Assembly (NCBI GenBank): GCA_048526005.1
Contig: DBFVEH010000002.1
Span: 1 to 64,000, forward strand
DNA from: QALR01 sp900552255
Lineage (GTDB): Bacteria; Bacillota; Clostridia; Oscillospirales; CAG-272
DNA: 64,000 nt
Direction: 5' to 3'
In this document: positions 25,601-33,931 of the stretch, piece by piece
How positions within the stretch are numbered: the stretch's first letter is position 1
How the letters are laid out: every line of letters starts with the position of its first letter
Program-made: the position numbers and the translations under genes
The notes under the pieces: model-generated
Told to the model about the DNA's origin: nothing
What the model saw: only the letters and a program-made list of their open reading frames with translations
Database searches by the model: none

Positions 25601-25703
25601 CACTGTCATGCAGGTCGCCAAGATATGTATAATGGAGTTTGTCCACAAAGAATTTGACGACACGGTTTTGTGTTACTTTTTCTATTTGGTCGATGTGAGG
25701 CAT
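22602..25703 (-). CDS. hsdR: Type I restriction enzyme, R subunit
   Basis: 1033 residues from ATG 25703, which has AAGGAGG 6 nt upstream; the frame is open to 25733. The N-terminal nuclease domain shows the PD-(D/E)xK pattern (KRPDLVVYVNGIALAVIELKR, near residue 145). The SF2 translocase follows with Walker A HTQGSGKT, DEAD-like FVDECHRTQ, GCTGTPLL and the late motif AICRVNRLDGE. The length is normal. HsdR cuts DNA after translocation when HsdM/HsdS sites are unmodified. It is transcribed after the FRG gene. The operon contains hsdM and hsdS, so the system looks complete. Confidence 0.94.
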   Translation of the reverse strand: MPHIDQIEKVTQNRVVKFFVDKLHYTYLGDLHDSENSNIMQECLYTYLTGKGDYSDKPARRAIDELIRTAGNLQRGLYDANKEVYRLLKYGAKISEEAGEAPKTVFFINFENPAENDFAIAEEVTVVGNNTKRPDLVVYVNGIALAVIELKRSSISVSEGIRQNLTNQTAHFIEKFFTTIQFCMAGNDSEGLRYGTLLTPEKHYYEWQDDGFGEFPEERNETDVLIEEKSKAIEHPLDKQLYAIFYKKRFLDLIHNFIIFDKGIKKVCRYNQYYAIKRAQYRLTEEKRGGIIWHTQGSGKTLTMIWLSKWLLSNNPNARVLIVTDREELDDQIEKAYKGVDETIVRTKSGNDLVKRLNAFDDRLICSLIHKFGKKGGEVTDKDIDKYIEEIKASLPENYCAKGDFIVFVDECHRTQSGKLHAAMKTIIPNGIFVGCTGTPLLKKDKKTSLETFGGYIHTYKFDEAVRDGVVLDLRYEYRDIPQEIKSQDKIDTWFEIKTRGLTPRAQARLKSMWATMQKVFSSRSRLEKIALDIQFDFETKPRLMDGNGNAILVAGSVYSACKYYEIFQQIGFKKCAIISSYEPQAGDLRTDTVSDDEETETFEKYDIYQKMLGGQDVEEFEKEAKRKFVEEPANMKLLIVVDKLLTGFDAPPCTYLYIDKAMHDHGLFQAICRVNRLDGESKDFGYIVDYKQLFGDLADAINTYTSGAFEDYDVEDVEGLLKDRTEESKKYFNETLDALDELCEGVAVPRAELDYIHYFCGENGVDPDNDEAFARSREKLYKLISRLIRAYAEFKPRMDDAGCSATEQSGFEERVNTYIKLREVIGRASGDFLDFKQFEPGMRYLIDNYIVADDAEKIAIFDDFTLLDFILAQEDKLNKDGEGKGQESAAEAIENNIRKKVVQKIVINPAYYSKMSEVLEQLILDRKRGVIAYKQLLERYLELAKNVSAPEKNERYPESIRKSGAMRAFYDNFGEDEQLAIRLHKAVLSSKMDGFRNNPTKENRIKRALYQVLKNDETVERIYKIVVEQEEY

Positions 25704-25725
25704 TCGTTTTCCTCCTTTAATGAAA

Positions 25726-26772
25726 TTAAACATTATCCTTCAAGTATTGAGCAACTTTATCCACTTCAGGAAATAAAGACGCTTCATGTATTCCCAAAAA
25801 AGCAAGTTCTTTTAGAATAGCATTTTGATTATGTATTTTGATACTTATATGACTCAAATTTTTTAACTTTTCTGTCGCTTCATTGCTGTTTTCGCTTAAA
25901 CCGTTAATTATAAAAGCTCCATCTTGTTTAAGTATTCGTCCATTTGTTTTATTTGGTTGTACAAATAACGGTTGTAATAAATCAATAGGTCTAAGTTCTC
26001 TTTTGAATGAAGGTAATTCAGTTGTTATTTCATGAAAGAAGCGTTCTACAATATCATCGCTATAACGAGAGCCTCCAGAGATCTGTTTAAATTTCCCGAT
26101 AGATAAATAACTATTGGTGGCTGTCAGTAGTTTTTCTTTGTCTCTTTGACCGAATTTTGCTATACAAGAAAGAAGCAGTGCTCTGTCACTATCTGAATAA
26201 ACCACATCTTGATGCAATACTGGAAAGACTATAACTTCGCCTTCTGTTGAAGCATCGCATTTTTTACAACCATAGTTTTTGCATGCAAAATATAATGCTA
26301 CCAAAGGATTTGAAGTAACATCTAATAATCGTGTTGGACAATCATAGTGTTGCATTGTCACTAATTTGTCCAAGTGTGAACTATATTGAAAATGTTGAGG
26401 GCATTGAACCATGATTTCGTGATAATAGAAATCTTCATTGTTCCAATTGTTCCCTCTAAAGGCACTCGGCAACAATGAAAACGAGGATTTATAGTGCCCA
26501 CGATAATAAAATTGGTAATTATATTTTTCTTTTTCTTTATTTAAATTAAATTCCCCAAGAACCACCTTGTTATAGTTGATTTTCTCTAAATTCACAGATT
26601 TTTGTTCTAAAATGATTTGATAGTATTCTCTCAGTGAATTCTTTATATTATCATTGCTACTCAAAAATTGTAATAATTCTTTCTGTTGACGTGCAATGTC
26701 ATCTTGATTGCTTGTCAAATCATTAATAATATCGATATATTCAGACACTGTTGATATTGTTCTTGTATTCAT
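25726..26772 (-). CDS. FRG domain protein
   Basis: 348 residues, soluble. The FRG domain is recognised by FYYRGHYKSSFSLLPSAFRG near residue 90 and TMQHYDCPTRLLDVTSNPLVALYFAC near residue 145. The family is common in defence loci and its activity is not established. It sits between hsdS and hsdR, 22 nt from hsdR, on the same strand. An accessory role in the restriction locus is inferred from position alone. Confidence 0.87.
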   Translation of the reverse strand: MNTRTISTVSEYIDIINDLTSNQDDIARQQKELLQFLSSNDNIKNSLREYYQIILEQKSVNLEKINYNKVVLGEFNLNKEKEKYNYQFYYRGHYKSSFSLLPSAFRGNNWNNEDFYYHEIMVQCPQHFQYSSHLDKLVTMQHYDCPTRLLDVTSNPLVALYFACKNYGCKKCDASTEGEVIVFPVLHQDVVYSDSDRALLLSCIAKFGQRDKEKLLTATNSYLSIGKFKQISGGSRYSDDIVERFFHEITTELPSFKRELRPIDLLQPLFVQPNKTNGRILKQDGAFIINGLSENSNEATEKLKNLSHISIKIHNQNAILKELAFLGIHEASLFPEVDKVAQYLKDNV

Positions 26773-26800
26773 TCACCTTCACCTTTACTTTAAACATTTT

Positions 26801-27025
26801 TACTTAACAATTGCTTTAATTCTTCTTTTTAACTGAGCAATAAGGTCTTTTTCGTCTTTGCGTATTACAAGTGACTTATGCGAGATATCAAAGTGCTACC
26901 TTGTTGTATCGTTCTTAAATGCTTCCTCACACAACAAATTATAACATGTTTGCCTAATGCCTGCGCATATCCAGTCTTGGGATAAGTAGCAAATTGGGTA
27001 ATCTTTTGCTCTCACAGTATTTTCC
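26801..27025 (-). pseudogene. Remnant of a nucleotide-processing (deoxyribosyltransferase/TIR-like) gene
   Basis: On the minus strand one frame reads FATYPKTGYAQALGKHVIICC. A second frame, after a frameshift and an in-frame TAG, reads HFDISHKSLVIRKDEKDLIAQLKRRIKAIVK, ending at 26801. Together they match the C-terminal pattern of nucleoside 2-deoxyribosyltransferase-like or TIR-like proteins: GYA.ALGKPVI, then FDI.H, then DL...L..RI. About 70 residues remain, so it is not functional. It lies between hsdS and the FRG gene and may be a lost defence component. Confidence 0.5.
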
Positions 27026-27050
27026 TTTCGTTTTGTGAAATCTGGAAGTG

Positions 27051-28853
27051 TTACGAATACAGTTGATAAGACATATTTATGGCTCTTGCTATATCTGCAT
27101 CGCTAAAATACGCTTTTTTTAATTTTGCGTTCCATTCGGAATTTGATCGAATCAATTCCTTGACAGAATCAACAGATATTTCGACGCCTTCGTTTCGCAA
27201 ATCACAAATAGCCATATCAATCGTTGCGTATAATTCCAACTCGTTGACACTAACATATTTGAAATTTGAGACCAACCAATCAATATCCGATTGCATTTGC
27301 CATTTTTCAACGTAACTTAATGCGGTGTCTATTTCCTTTCCCTTTGAAAAAGAGGTGCCTTGGGGGGTTGTAGTAGCAGAAACATAGCCATTTTTCTTTG
27401 CAATGGGCTCACCGCCTTTATAACGGATTTCATCTGCATAAGGACCAGCCGCTTTTTTCTTGAATTCAGAAGTATCTGCTTCTTGTTTTCTTCTCAAAAG
27501 ATACAACAGTTTTTGTACTTTTTTTCTGCCAAGCGGATATTTTTCAGAATAGAAAGAATTAACGATTGCCGCAATCATAACTGCATCATCAAACTTATGG
27601 TTATGACCTGTTTTAGTTTCAATCAAGTTGTCTTGTTCCGCGGTGATATCTGAAATGGTTTCTTTTTCAACCAATCTGATTTTTCCGGTCAGTAGTTGTT
27701 GCATCATGCCTTGCTTGATCTTTTTGGCTTTGTCCAACTTACGCTGATGAAGGGTGATAAGGTTGTCGAGTGCGCGGAAAAATGCGCCGATTGCGGCTTG
27801 TTCCTCTACATCTTGTGGCACTGCAATAATGGCACTTGCAACAACATCAGAGTTTATTGATTCAAATGTTGAACCGGCAGCGAGTTTTTTCCAATGACCG
27901 TCTGTATCCATTTTCACAAGTGTTTGATAAATAAATTCATCGCCTTTAATTCCTGCCACACCACGCCCTAAAACTACATCATAAGCGGTTTTGCCCATTG
28001 CTCCAGCAGGAGCACGGACACTCATTATTAAATCCCCTGCTTCTGCTGTTTTGGTTTTCTGTGTTGTCCAAACGCGGGGACAAACCCAACCGTTTTTCAA
28101 GTCAGCATTTCCTTGAACGAGAATATATTTTGATGGAACATCACTATATGTAGCCCCGTCAGGAGATTGTCCCATAGTTATTTGACACACTTCCCCTAAC
28201 TTTCGCTGTTCCCAAGCGCCAGTAAAACCTGGCAAACGCATTTTAGGAGTTGTCTCGCCATTCTGCGGGAACATTTGTTGCAAGCAGGTAGCTTTGATTG
28301 ACTTGTATTTCTCAATCAGCTTTTCCAACGAGGAAATCAACTCGTCCACATCCGAAAGTGCCTCGGCAATGCGTTTTTGTTCGGGAAGAGGGGGTAAAGG
28401 GCAAATCAAAGGTAAAATATGCTTGTTATTTATTTGGGGAACAGATGTAGTATCCGCTATTTGCCACAATTCTTTTTTAACTAAGAAGTAATAGAAAAAT
28501 TCTGAATTTGCCAATTCACTTGTTAAGGTAATTGACATTATATTAGTATCAAAAAAAGATGATTCTCTTAAAATTCTAACTTTATTTGTTGCTATTGCCG
28601 CTCCTCTTTTTGGGAAAATTATGCTTCCGCTTTGTACTGGACGCTCGTACTTAATCTTATAGGGAGTTTGATCTTGATATTTTATTGAGTTGTTCAGTTG
28701 CTCAACCTTATAATATGGGATATTGCCATTATCAAATATTAATTTTGAGGGTGATTCACCATTTGTTACATATCCAAGGTCTTTTATACATATTATTCCC
28801 CAATCTTCCGGAATCACCCCGATCTCGGTTTGCTTATATCCCGGCTTCACCAT
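27051..28853 (-). CDS. hsdS: Type I restriction specificity subunit with extra C-terminal domain
   Basis: 600 residues, against about 400 for ordinary HsdS. Residues 1-390 hold two target-recognition domains separated by helical spacers: EIGVIPEDWG at the start, PLPPLPEQKRIAEALSDVDELI as central helix, TGAWEQRKLGEV opening the second, and a matching second helix. From about residue 395 a further 200 residues follow, reading FDDAVMIAAIVNSFY, GRKKVQKLLYLLRR and FKKKAAGPYADEI. These resemble Panacea/SocA-like antitoxin domains (KLQKLLY...GP). The extension is the unusual feature. It overlaps hsdM by 7 nt. Confidence 0.88.
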   Translation of the reverse strand: MVKPGYKQTEIGVIPEDWGIICIKDLGYVTNGESPSKLIFDNGNIPYYKVEQLNNSIKYQDQTPYKIKYERPVQSGSIIFPKRGAAIATNKVRILRESSFFDTNIMSITLTSELANSEFFYYFLVKKELWQIADTTSVPQINNKHILPLICPLPPLPEQKRIAEALSDVDELISSLEKLIEKYKSIKATCLQQMFPQNGETTPKMRLPGFTGAWEQRKLGEVCQITMGQSPDGATYSDVPSKYILVQGNADLKNGWVCPRVWTTQKTKTAEAGDLIMSVRAPAGAMGKTAYDVVLGRGVAGIKGDEFIYQTLVKMDTDGHWKKLAAGSTFESINSDVVASAIIAVPQDVEEQAAIGAFFRALDNLITLHQRKLDKAKKIKQGMMQQLLTGKIRLVEKETISDITAEQDNLIETKTGHNHKFDDAVMIAAIVNSFYSEKYPLGRKKVQKLLYLLRRKQEADTSEFKKKAAGPYADEIRYKGGEPIAKKNGYVSATTTPQGTSFSKGKEIDTALSYVEKWQMQSDIDWLVSNFKYVSVNELELYATIDMAICDLRNEGVEISVDSVKELIRSNSEWNAKLKKAYFSDADIARAINMSYQLYS

Positions 28854-31291
28854 TTGAATCCCATCCTTTCGAGATGTGCTTTCACTTTCGCTTCGTAATC
28901 TTCCACGCTCTTTTCAAGTTCGGGCAGCGTATTTTCATACCGCTCGGCAAGTTCGGCGATACGCCCCGCAATCTCGTGGGAGGTCGTTACATAGAGCGCT
29001 TTGATTCCTTCAAAAATGGTATAGTACCACTTGCGGTTGATCAGAAGCTCCTTGATCTCGTCCATCGTCAGTTTGGCATACTTCGCTTTGCAGGCTTCAT
29101 CAAGCGCGGCGTTCAACTCCTTTACGATCTTGCTGTATTTCTTCACCTTATCGCAAAGCTCGGTGTATTCTAGCAGAACACGGTATTCCTCGCTGTCAGG
29201 AGCGGTCTTTTTCAATTCTTTGAGCTTGGCAGATACCGCTTTCATATCTACCGCATCCTTGTCGTTCAGGCAGTCGGAAAGAACGCCGTCCTCTGCGGTG
29301 TGTTCTTCGTTCATCTCGTCAAGTCGGCTCTGCGTTTCATCGGCAACCGCCTGCGCTTCGTCGATCTTCGCACGCTCTGTGGCAAAGAATGCGGCCTCGA
29401 CCAACGACTTGGGAATCAGCTTGCCTTCCCAGCCCTTGATCTTTTGCTTTTCCTTCTTTGTCTTTTTGTCTTCTGTTACCTCTATAATGAGTTCAGTTTC
29501 TCTTGCCGCTCCATATCCATCCTGCACAAGTATGAAGATGTCGTCAGCCATCGTCTCCTGCCAATAGGAAAGGAGAACCTGATAAACGTCATACTTGTCC
29601 ACAAGTTTCATGTCGGCATACTGTGCAATGAGTGCTTCCGCAAGCCTGATGATGTATTTTTTGATATTTACCGATTCGTTGATATTACGCAGACCGTTGT
29701 CCACCTCGTTTTTCCAGGCGTCGAATGCCATATCAATACGCTCTGCGTATGCATTGAATTCCTCGTCGGAATATATCGTGCTTCGGATATCGTCTTTTTC
29801 GATATTCAGCTTATAGTAACCGTTACGCAAAGGAGAAAACAGCTTATTTTTCAGATTTGGAAAAAGCGTCCAATACTTTTCCATGGAATCAACATCTGCC
29901 GCCGGAATCCCGCCATGCAGATGCGCGTCGATATCCTGTAAATCTTCCGGTTCGGAACTGTCAATATAGCGAGGAATGTTCAGATTGTAATCATTTTTGA
30001 CCTTGATCTCCTCATTCGGCACAAAACGGGCATACTTCGGGTCTGTCCCGATCCGCTCGTTGAAGGTGGTGACGATTTTATAAATATCACGCTCACGCAA
30101 ACGGTTCTTATTGCCGTCCTTGACATAATCGTGGCTTGCGTCGATCATAAAAATGCCCTGACGCTCGTCGGCGTCGGATTTGTCAATGACGATAATGCAC
30201 GCAGGAATACCCGTGCCGTAGAAGAGGTTGGCGGGCAGACCGATGATTCCCTTGATATATCCCTTGTCGATGACGGCTTTGCGAATGGTCGCCTCTGCGT
30301 TTCCCCTGAACAGAACGCCGTGCGGCAGAATGATCGCCGCTTTACCTGTGGATTTGAGGGATTTTAGAATGTGCAGGAGCCAAGCAAAATCACCGTTCTT
30401 TTCGGGCGGTTCTGCGCCGTAACCCGTAAATCTACCGTAGTCCTTGACCCCGTCCGTCCAGTTTTTCAGCGAAAAGGGCGGGTTGGCAACTGCAAAATCA
30501 AAGCGACGGAGCACGGAATCATCTTTATCGTCTTTATAATGAGGGTCGGAAAACGTATTTCCGGCGTATATTTCTCCCGTTGCTTTATTGTGCAGAACAA
30601 GGTTCATTTTTGCAAGACCGGCAGTGGTGATCTCTTTTTCCTGACCGTAAATGGCTACATCTATGGGAGCCTCATCTGCCGCTCTGATTAGCAGGGAACC
30701 GGAGCCGCAGGCGGGGTCATAGACCGATGTATCCGGGTCGGTTACCTTATCAATCCCGATAACCTTTGCAAGAATACGGGAAACCTCGGCGGGAGTATAG
30801 AATTGTCCTTTGCTCTTTCCGCTCTCCGTAGCAAAGTTGCGCATCAGATATTCGTATGCGTCACCGAGAATATCATCCCCGCCTGCTTTATTGTTCTTGA
30901 AATCAAATTCCGGACGCTGAAAAATGGCGATCAGACCGGTGAGCTTGTCTACCATTTCCTGACCCTTGCCGAGCTTTGCCTCGTCATTGAAATGCGCGTT
31001 ATCTATCACTCCGCGAAGATTATTGTTTTCGGCTTCAGCGAGTTTTGCAATCACCTTGTCCATTTCTTCGCCAATATTTTTGTTTCCCTTGAGTGCAATA
31101 AGGTCGTCAAAACTTCCGCCTTCAGGGACGGTGATGTCTGCATATTTGACACCCTTGAACTTATCGGTAACATATTTGACAAACAGAAGTGTCAGTATGT
31201 AATCCTTATACTGCGAGGCATCCATTCCGCCTCTGAGTTTATCGCAACTTGCCCACAGGGAGCTGTATAATTCATTCTTTTTGATTGCCAT
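28847..31291 (-). CDS. hsdM: Type I restriction-modification methylase subunit
   Basis: 814 residues from ATG 31291, which has AGGAAAA upstream; the frame is open to 31324. The helical N-terminal domain (SSLWASCDKLRGGMDASQYKDYILTLLFVKYV) is followed by the N6-adenine methylase core with SAM motif I VYDPACGSGSLL and catalytic NPPF in FAVANPPFSLKNW. About 300 extra C-terminal residues are charged and coiled-coil-like (AVADETQSRLDEMNEE, LKELKKTAP, LEKSVEDYEAKVKAHLERMG), making it longer than the classical 500-residue HsdM. It starts 2 nt after the HTH gene and overlaps hsdS, so it heads the restriction-modification operon. Confidence 0.93.
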   Translation of the reverse strand: MAIKKNELYSSLWASCDKLRGGMDASQYKDYILTLLFVKYVTDKFKGVKYADITVPEGGSFDDLIALKGNKNIGEEMDKVIAKLAEAENNNLRGVIDNAHFNDEAKLGKGQEMVDKLTGLIAIFQRPEFDFKNNKAGGDDILGDAYEYLMRNFATESGKSKGQFYTPAEVSRILAKVIGIDKVTDPDTSVYDPACGSGSLLIRAADEAPIDVAIYGQEKEITTAGLAKMNLVLHNKATGEIYAGNTFSDPHYKDDKDDSVLRRFDFAVANPPFSLKNWTDGVKDYGRFTGYGAEPPEKNGDFAWLLHILKSLKSTGKAAIILPHGVLFRGNAEATIRKAVIDKGYIKGIIGLPANLFYGTGIPACIIVIDKSDADERQGIFMIDASHDYVKDGNKNRLRERDIYKIVTTFNERIGTDPKYARFVPNEEIKVKNDYNLNIPRYIDSSEPEDLQDIDAHLHGGIPAADVDSMEKYWTLFPNLKNKLFSPLRNGYYKLNIEKDDIRSTIYSDEEFNAYAERIDMAFDAWKNEVDNGLRNINESVNIKKYIIRLAEALIAQYADMKLVDKYDVYQVLLSYWQETMADDIFILVQDGYGAARETELIIEVTEDKKTKKEKQKIKGWEGKLIPKSLVEAAFFATERAKIDEAQAVADETQSRLDEMNEEHTAEDGVLSDCLNDKDAVDMKAVSAKLKELKKTAPDSEEYRVLLEYTELCDKVKKYSKIVKELNAALDEACKAKYAKLTMDEIKELLINRKWYYTIFEGIKALYVTTSHEIAGRIAELAERYENTLPELEKSVEDYEAKVKAHLERMGFKW

Positions 31292-31293
31292 AA

Positions 31294-31488
31294 TTATTTT
31301 CCTGCCTTCCCGCTCTTGACCCACTCATCGACCTCGGCGGTTTTGAACTTCCAATTGCGTCCCATCTTATGTGCGGGGAGACCCTTTTCGCTGATCCATG
31401 TGAGCAGGGTATCGCGGCTGATGCCGAGATAGGCGCAGATTTCTTTCGTGGAATACCAACGATCCGAGTTTTGCATGATATCTTGCAT
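31294..31488 (-). CDS. Small helix-turn-helix (excisionase-type) DNA-binding protein
   Basis: 64 residues with a MerR/excisionase-like winged HTH: WYSTKEICAYLGISRDTLLTWISEKGLP, then HKMGRNWKFKTAEVDEWV. GGAG lies 8 nt before the ATG. It is the first gene of the hsd operon and its stop is 2 nt from the hsdM start, so it probably controls the operon. A TATAAT (minus strand, 31521-31516) lies 28 nt upstream, but I see no good -35. Confidence 0.85.
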   Translation of the reverse strand: MQDIMQNSDRWYSTKEICAYLGISRDTLLTWISEKGLPAHKMGRNWKFKTAEVDEWVKSGKAGK

Positions 31489-31755
31489 TTCTTACACTCC
31501 TGTTCGGTAGATACAATTATACACAATAAGTATGGCATAAAAATCGTCTGAATGCAATAGGGAACTGTCGATTTTCATAGGAAATGCGTAGAATCTTGCA
31601 TTTTTAGGCGTATTGAAGTAGAAAGAGCGGCCTGCGTGTGAAGAGTATAGACGGCATTTTGATTTCTTGTGTTTGTTGAAATGTTGAGATCGAATCGTCT
31701 CGAATGACAGAAAAATGTGTTATGCTATGGTTGAGAAGGCGGAAGAGGTGATTTT

Positions 31756-32121
31756 ATGAAGCGGAATGCAATGGAAGAGTTGAAAAAATGGCAGGCCGAT
31801 CCCGAACGCAAGCCGATGGTATTGCGCGGTGCCAGACAGGTCGGAAAGACCTGGCTGATGAAGGAGTTCGGGCAGAACTGCTATGATAATTTCGTCTATT
31901 TCAACTTCGACGAAGAGGACGAGCTGAAGTCCATTTTTGAAACGAACAAGAATCCCGCAAGGATCATCGAGCTTCTCTCCATGATCTCCGGGAGCAAAAT
32001 TCAGTCCGGCAAAACGCTGATCATTTTTGATGAGATACAGGAATGCCCCGAAGCGCTGAACACGCTGAAATATTTCAGGGAAAAAGCAAAGGACTTACGT
32101 ATCACAGCAAAGGTTGGATGA
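31756..32121 (+). pseudogene. AAA ATPase (DUF4143-type) truncated after the P-loop domain
   Basis: 121 residues of what is usually a 400-450-residue ATPase. Present are the N-terminus with Walker A RGARQVGKT and Walker B TLIIFDEIQECPEALN. Similarity stops at DLRITA, where the normal family continues with AGSLLG. The frame then enters the truncated S8 gene and stops at 32121. The DNA before the junction is GC-richer than after it. The joint at about 32108-32116 is therefore a deletion or insertion endpoint. RBS GGAAGAGGTG supports the start, so a nonfunctional peptide may still be made. Confidence 0.85.
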
Positions 32122-33787
32122 TAATGAATCTATCATTGTCGACCATAATTATGCAGATGATATAGGTCATGGAACAGCCGTATACTATTTAATTCGAAAT
32201 TCCTTGCGAAATATTGATGTTGAGATAGTAAATGTAAAAATTTTTTTCAAGGATAATTTATTGAGATATGATGACTTTGTAAAAATATTGGAATATTTAT
32301 ATGAACATGAACATTTTGATTTTATCAATATAAGTTTAGGAGTGGTACAATGCGGTGATGTTTCAAAAATGCAAGAGATATGTACTCGTCTCTTTGAAAG
32401 AGGTTGCATACTTGTTGCTGCATATGATAATGAAGGCGCCGTTTCATTTCCAGCGGCATTGGACAATGTGATAGGTGTCGATAGCAATTTGAGGGTGGAT
32501 GAAACAAAATACTTGGAGAGCGGTATCGTTGACATACTTTGCAAATCGAAATTTATGAGAGTGCCATGGAATGATGGAAAAATGACATTGGTGAAAGGCA
32601 ATAGCTTTTCCTGTGCCTTGGTAACGGCAGAATTAGTGAAACAAAAAATACAAGGGACTTTCATTCCCACATTATTCAATAAAAGAAAATTTAATTATTT
32701 AGCTGGTAATAACATAGCGATACCAAAAATGAAAAAAAGTATTGTGTTTCCATTTAATAAAGAAATACATTCTATTGCAAATAATGAAGATTTAATTAGT
32801 ACGGAAATAGTCGCCTATTATTCGCATAAAGCAACAGGGCAAGTAGGAAAGCGAATATGCGATGTAATAAAGTGGAGCACAAATGAAAAAATTATCCGTA
32901 ATATAAACGATATTGATTGGCAATCGTTTGATTCGATTATTTTGGGTCACATGGATGAACTTGATATGCTGACAAAAAGCGATAATAAACACAAAATATT
33001 AGAGGAAGCTGAAAAAAGAAAAAAAGCGGTATATTCTTTCGATCCGTTATATAACTATTCTGAGCGTAATGATATATTCTACTTTCCACATATCGATAAT
33101 GAAGATGTTCCATATAATTACGGAAAGCTTTACAAAACAGATAAACCAATATTATCAATCATCGGCACAGGCTCTCGTCAGGGAAAATTTACACTACAAT
33201 TAATTTTAAGAAGAAAATTACAGGAAATGGGCTATATAATCGGACAAATTGGCACGGAGGCGTCCGCTTTGCTTTTTGGCATGGATTGTGTATTTCCTTG
33301 TGGATATAATTCTGCCGTTAATTTGAATTTGTATAATACACTTGCAAAATTGAATCAAATGGTGTATTATTTATCACAGAAAAATGTTGATATTATTTTA
33401 ACCGGGTCTCAAAATGCAGTAGTAACATATAACGATAATAATATAGAAAACTATCCTATCTATCATCAAATCGTATTACAAGCAATACAGCCCGATGCTA
33501 TGATTTTATGTATCAATCCATTTGATTCAATTGAATATATTGTGCGATCTATTAATGCTGCAGAAAGTCTTACGGAAGGAAAAGTCATTATGACGGTTTG
33601 TTTCCCTTATGACATTGATGAAAATTGGTCTGTGATGCAAAACATAAAAATAAAGATATCACCGAAAAAAATCGAGACGCTAAAAAACGTAATAAAAGAA
33701 AATACTGGTGTAGATATGTATATGCTCGATGATATAAATGACCAAAATAAAATAGTAAAACAAATAATATCTTATTTTTGCAATTAA
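32114..33787 (+). pseudogene. S8/P-loop maturation protein, copy 2, N-terminally truncated
   Basis: 557 residues, closely related to copy 1 along its length. Copy 2 begins about 32 residues into the protein, within NESIIVDHNYADDIGHGTAV. The segment with the catalytic Asp (VDTGY in copy 1) is gone, while His19 and Ser164 (GNSFSCALV) remain. The only start is TTG 32114 at the fusion joint with the AAA fragment. The C-terminal domain is complete: FPFNKEIHS, P-loop GTGSRQGKFTLQL near residue 350, GQIGTEASALLFGMD. Protease activity should be lost, but the P-loop domain could still work if translated. Confidence 0.75.
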
Positions 33788-33931
33788 ATTTGACCGTAAA
33801 TACGGTATAATGTCCCCACAAATACGAAAACATTCATGTTTATCGAAATCATGGAAAAACGAGAAAAAAGCATAGATTTTATTGTTGATTTATAGTATAA
33901 TAGAATAAAATTGAATTCAAGGGAGCATGCC

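Noticed and set aside
22896..25820. Two long plus-strand frames opposite hsdR
   Set aside because: They are antisense to a full-length HsdR with all motifs. Phe/Ile-rich shadow translations.
33790..33811. TTGACC...TATAAT between S8 copy 2 and its ABC genes
   Set aside because: The spacer is only 10 nt, too short for a sigma-A promoter. The TATAAT at 33896 is a better -10.
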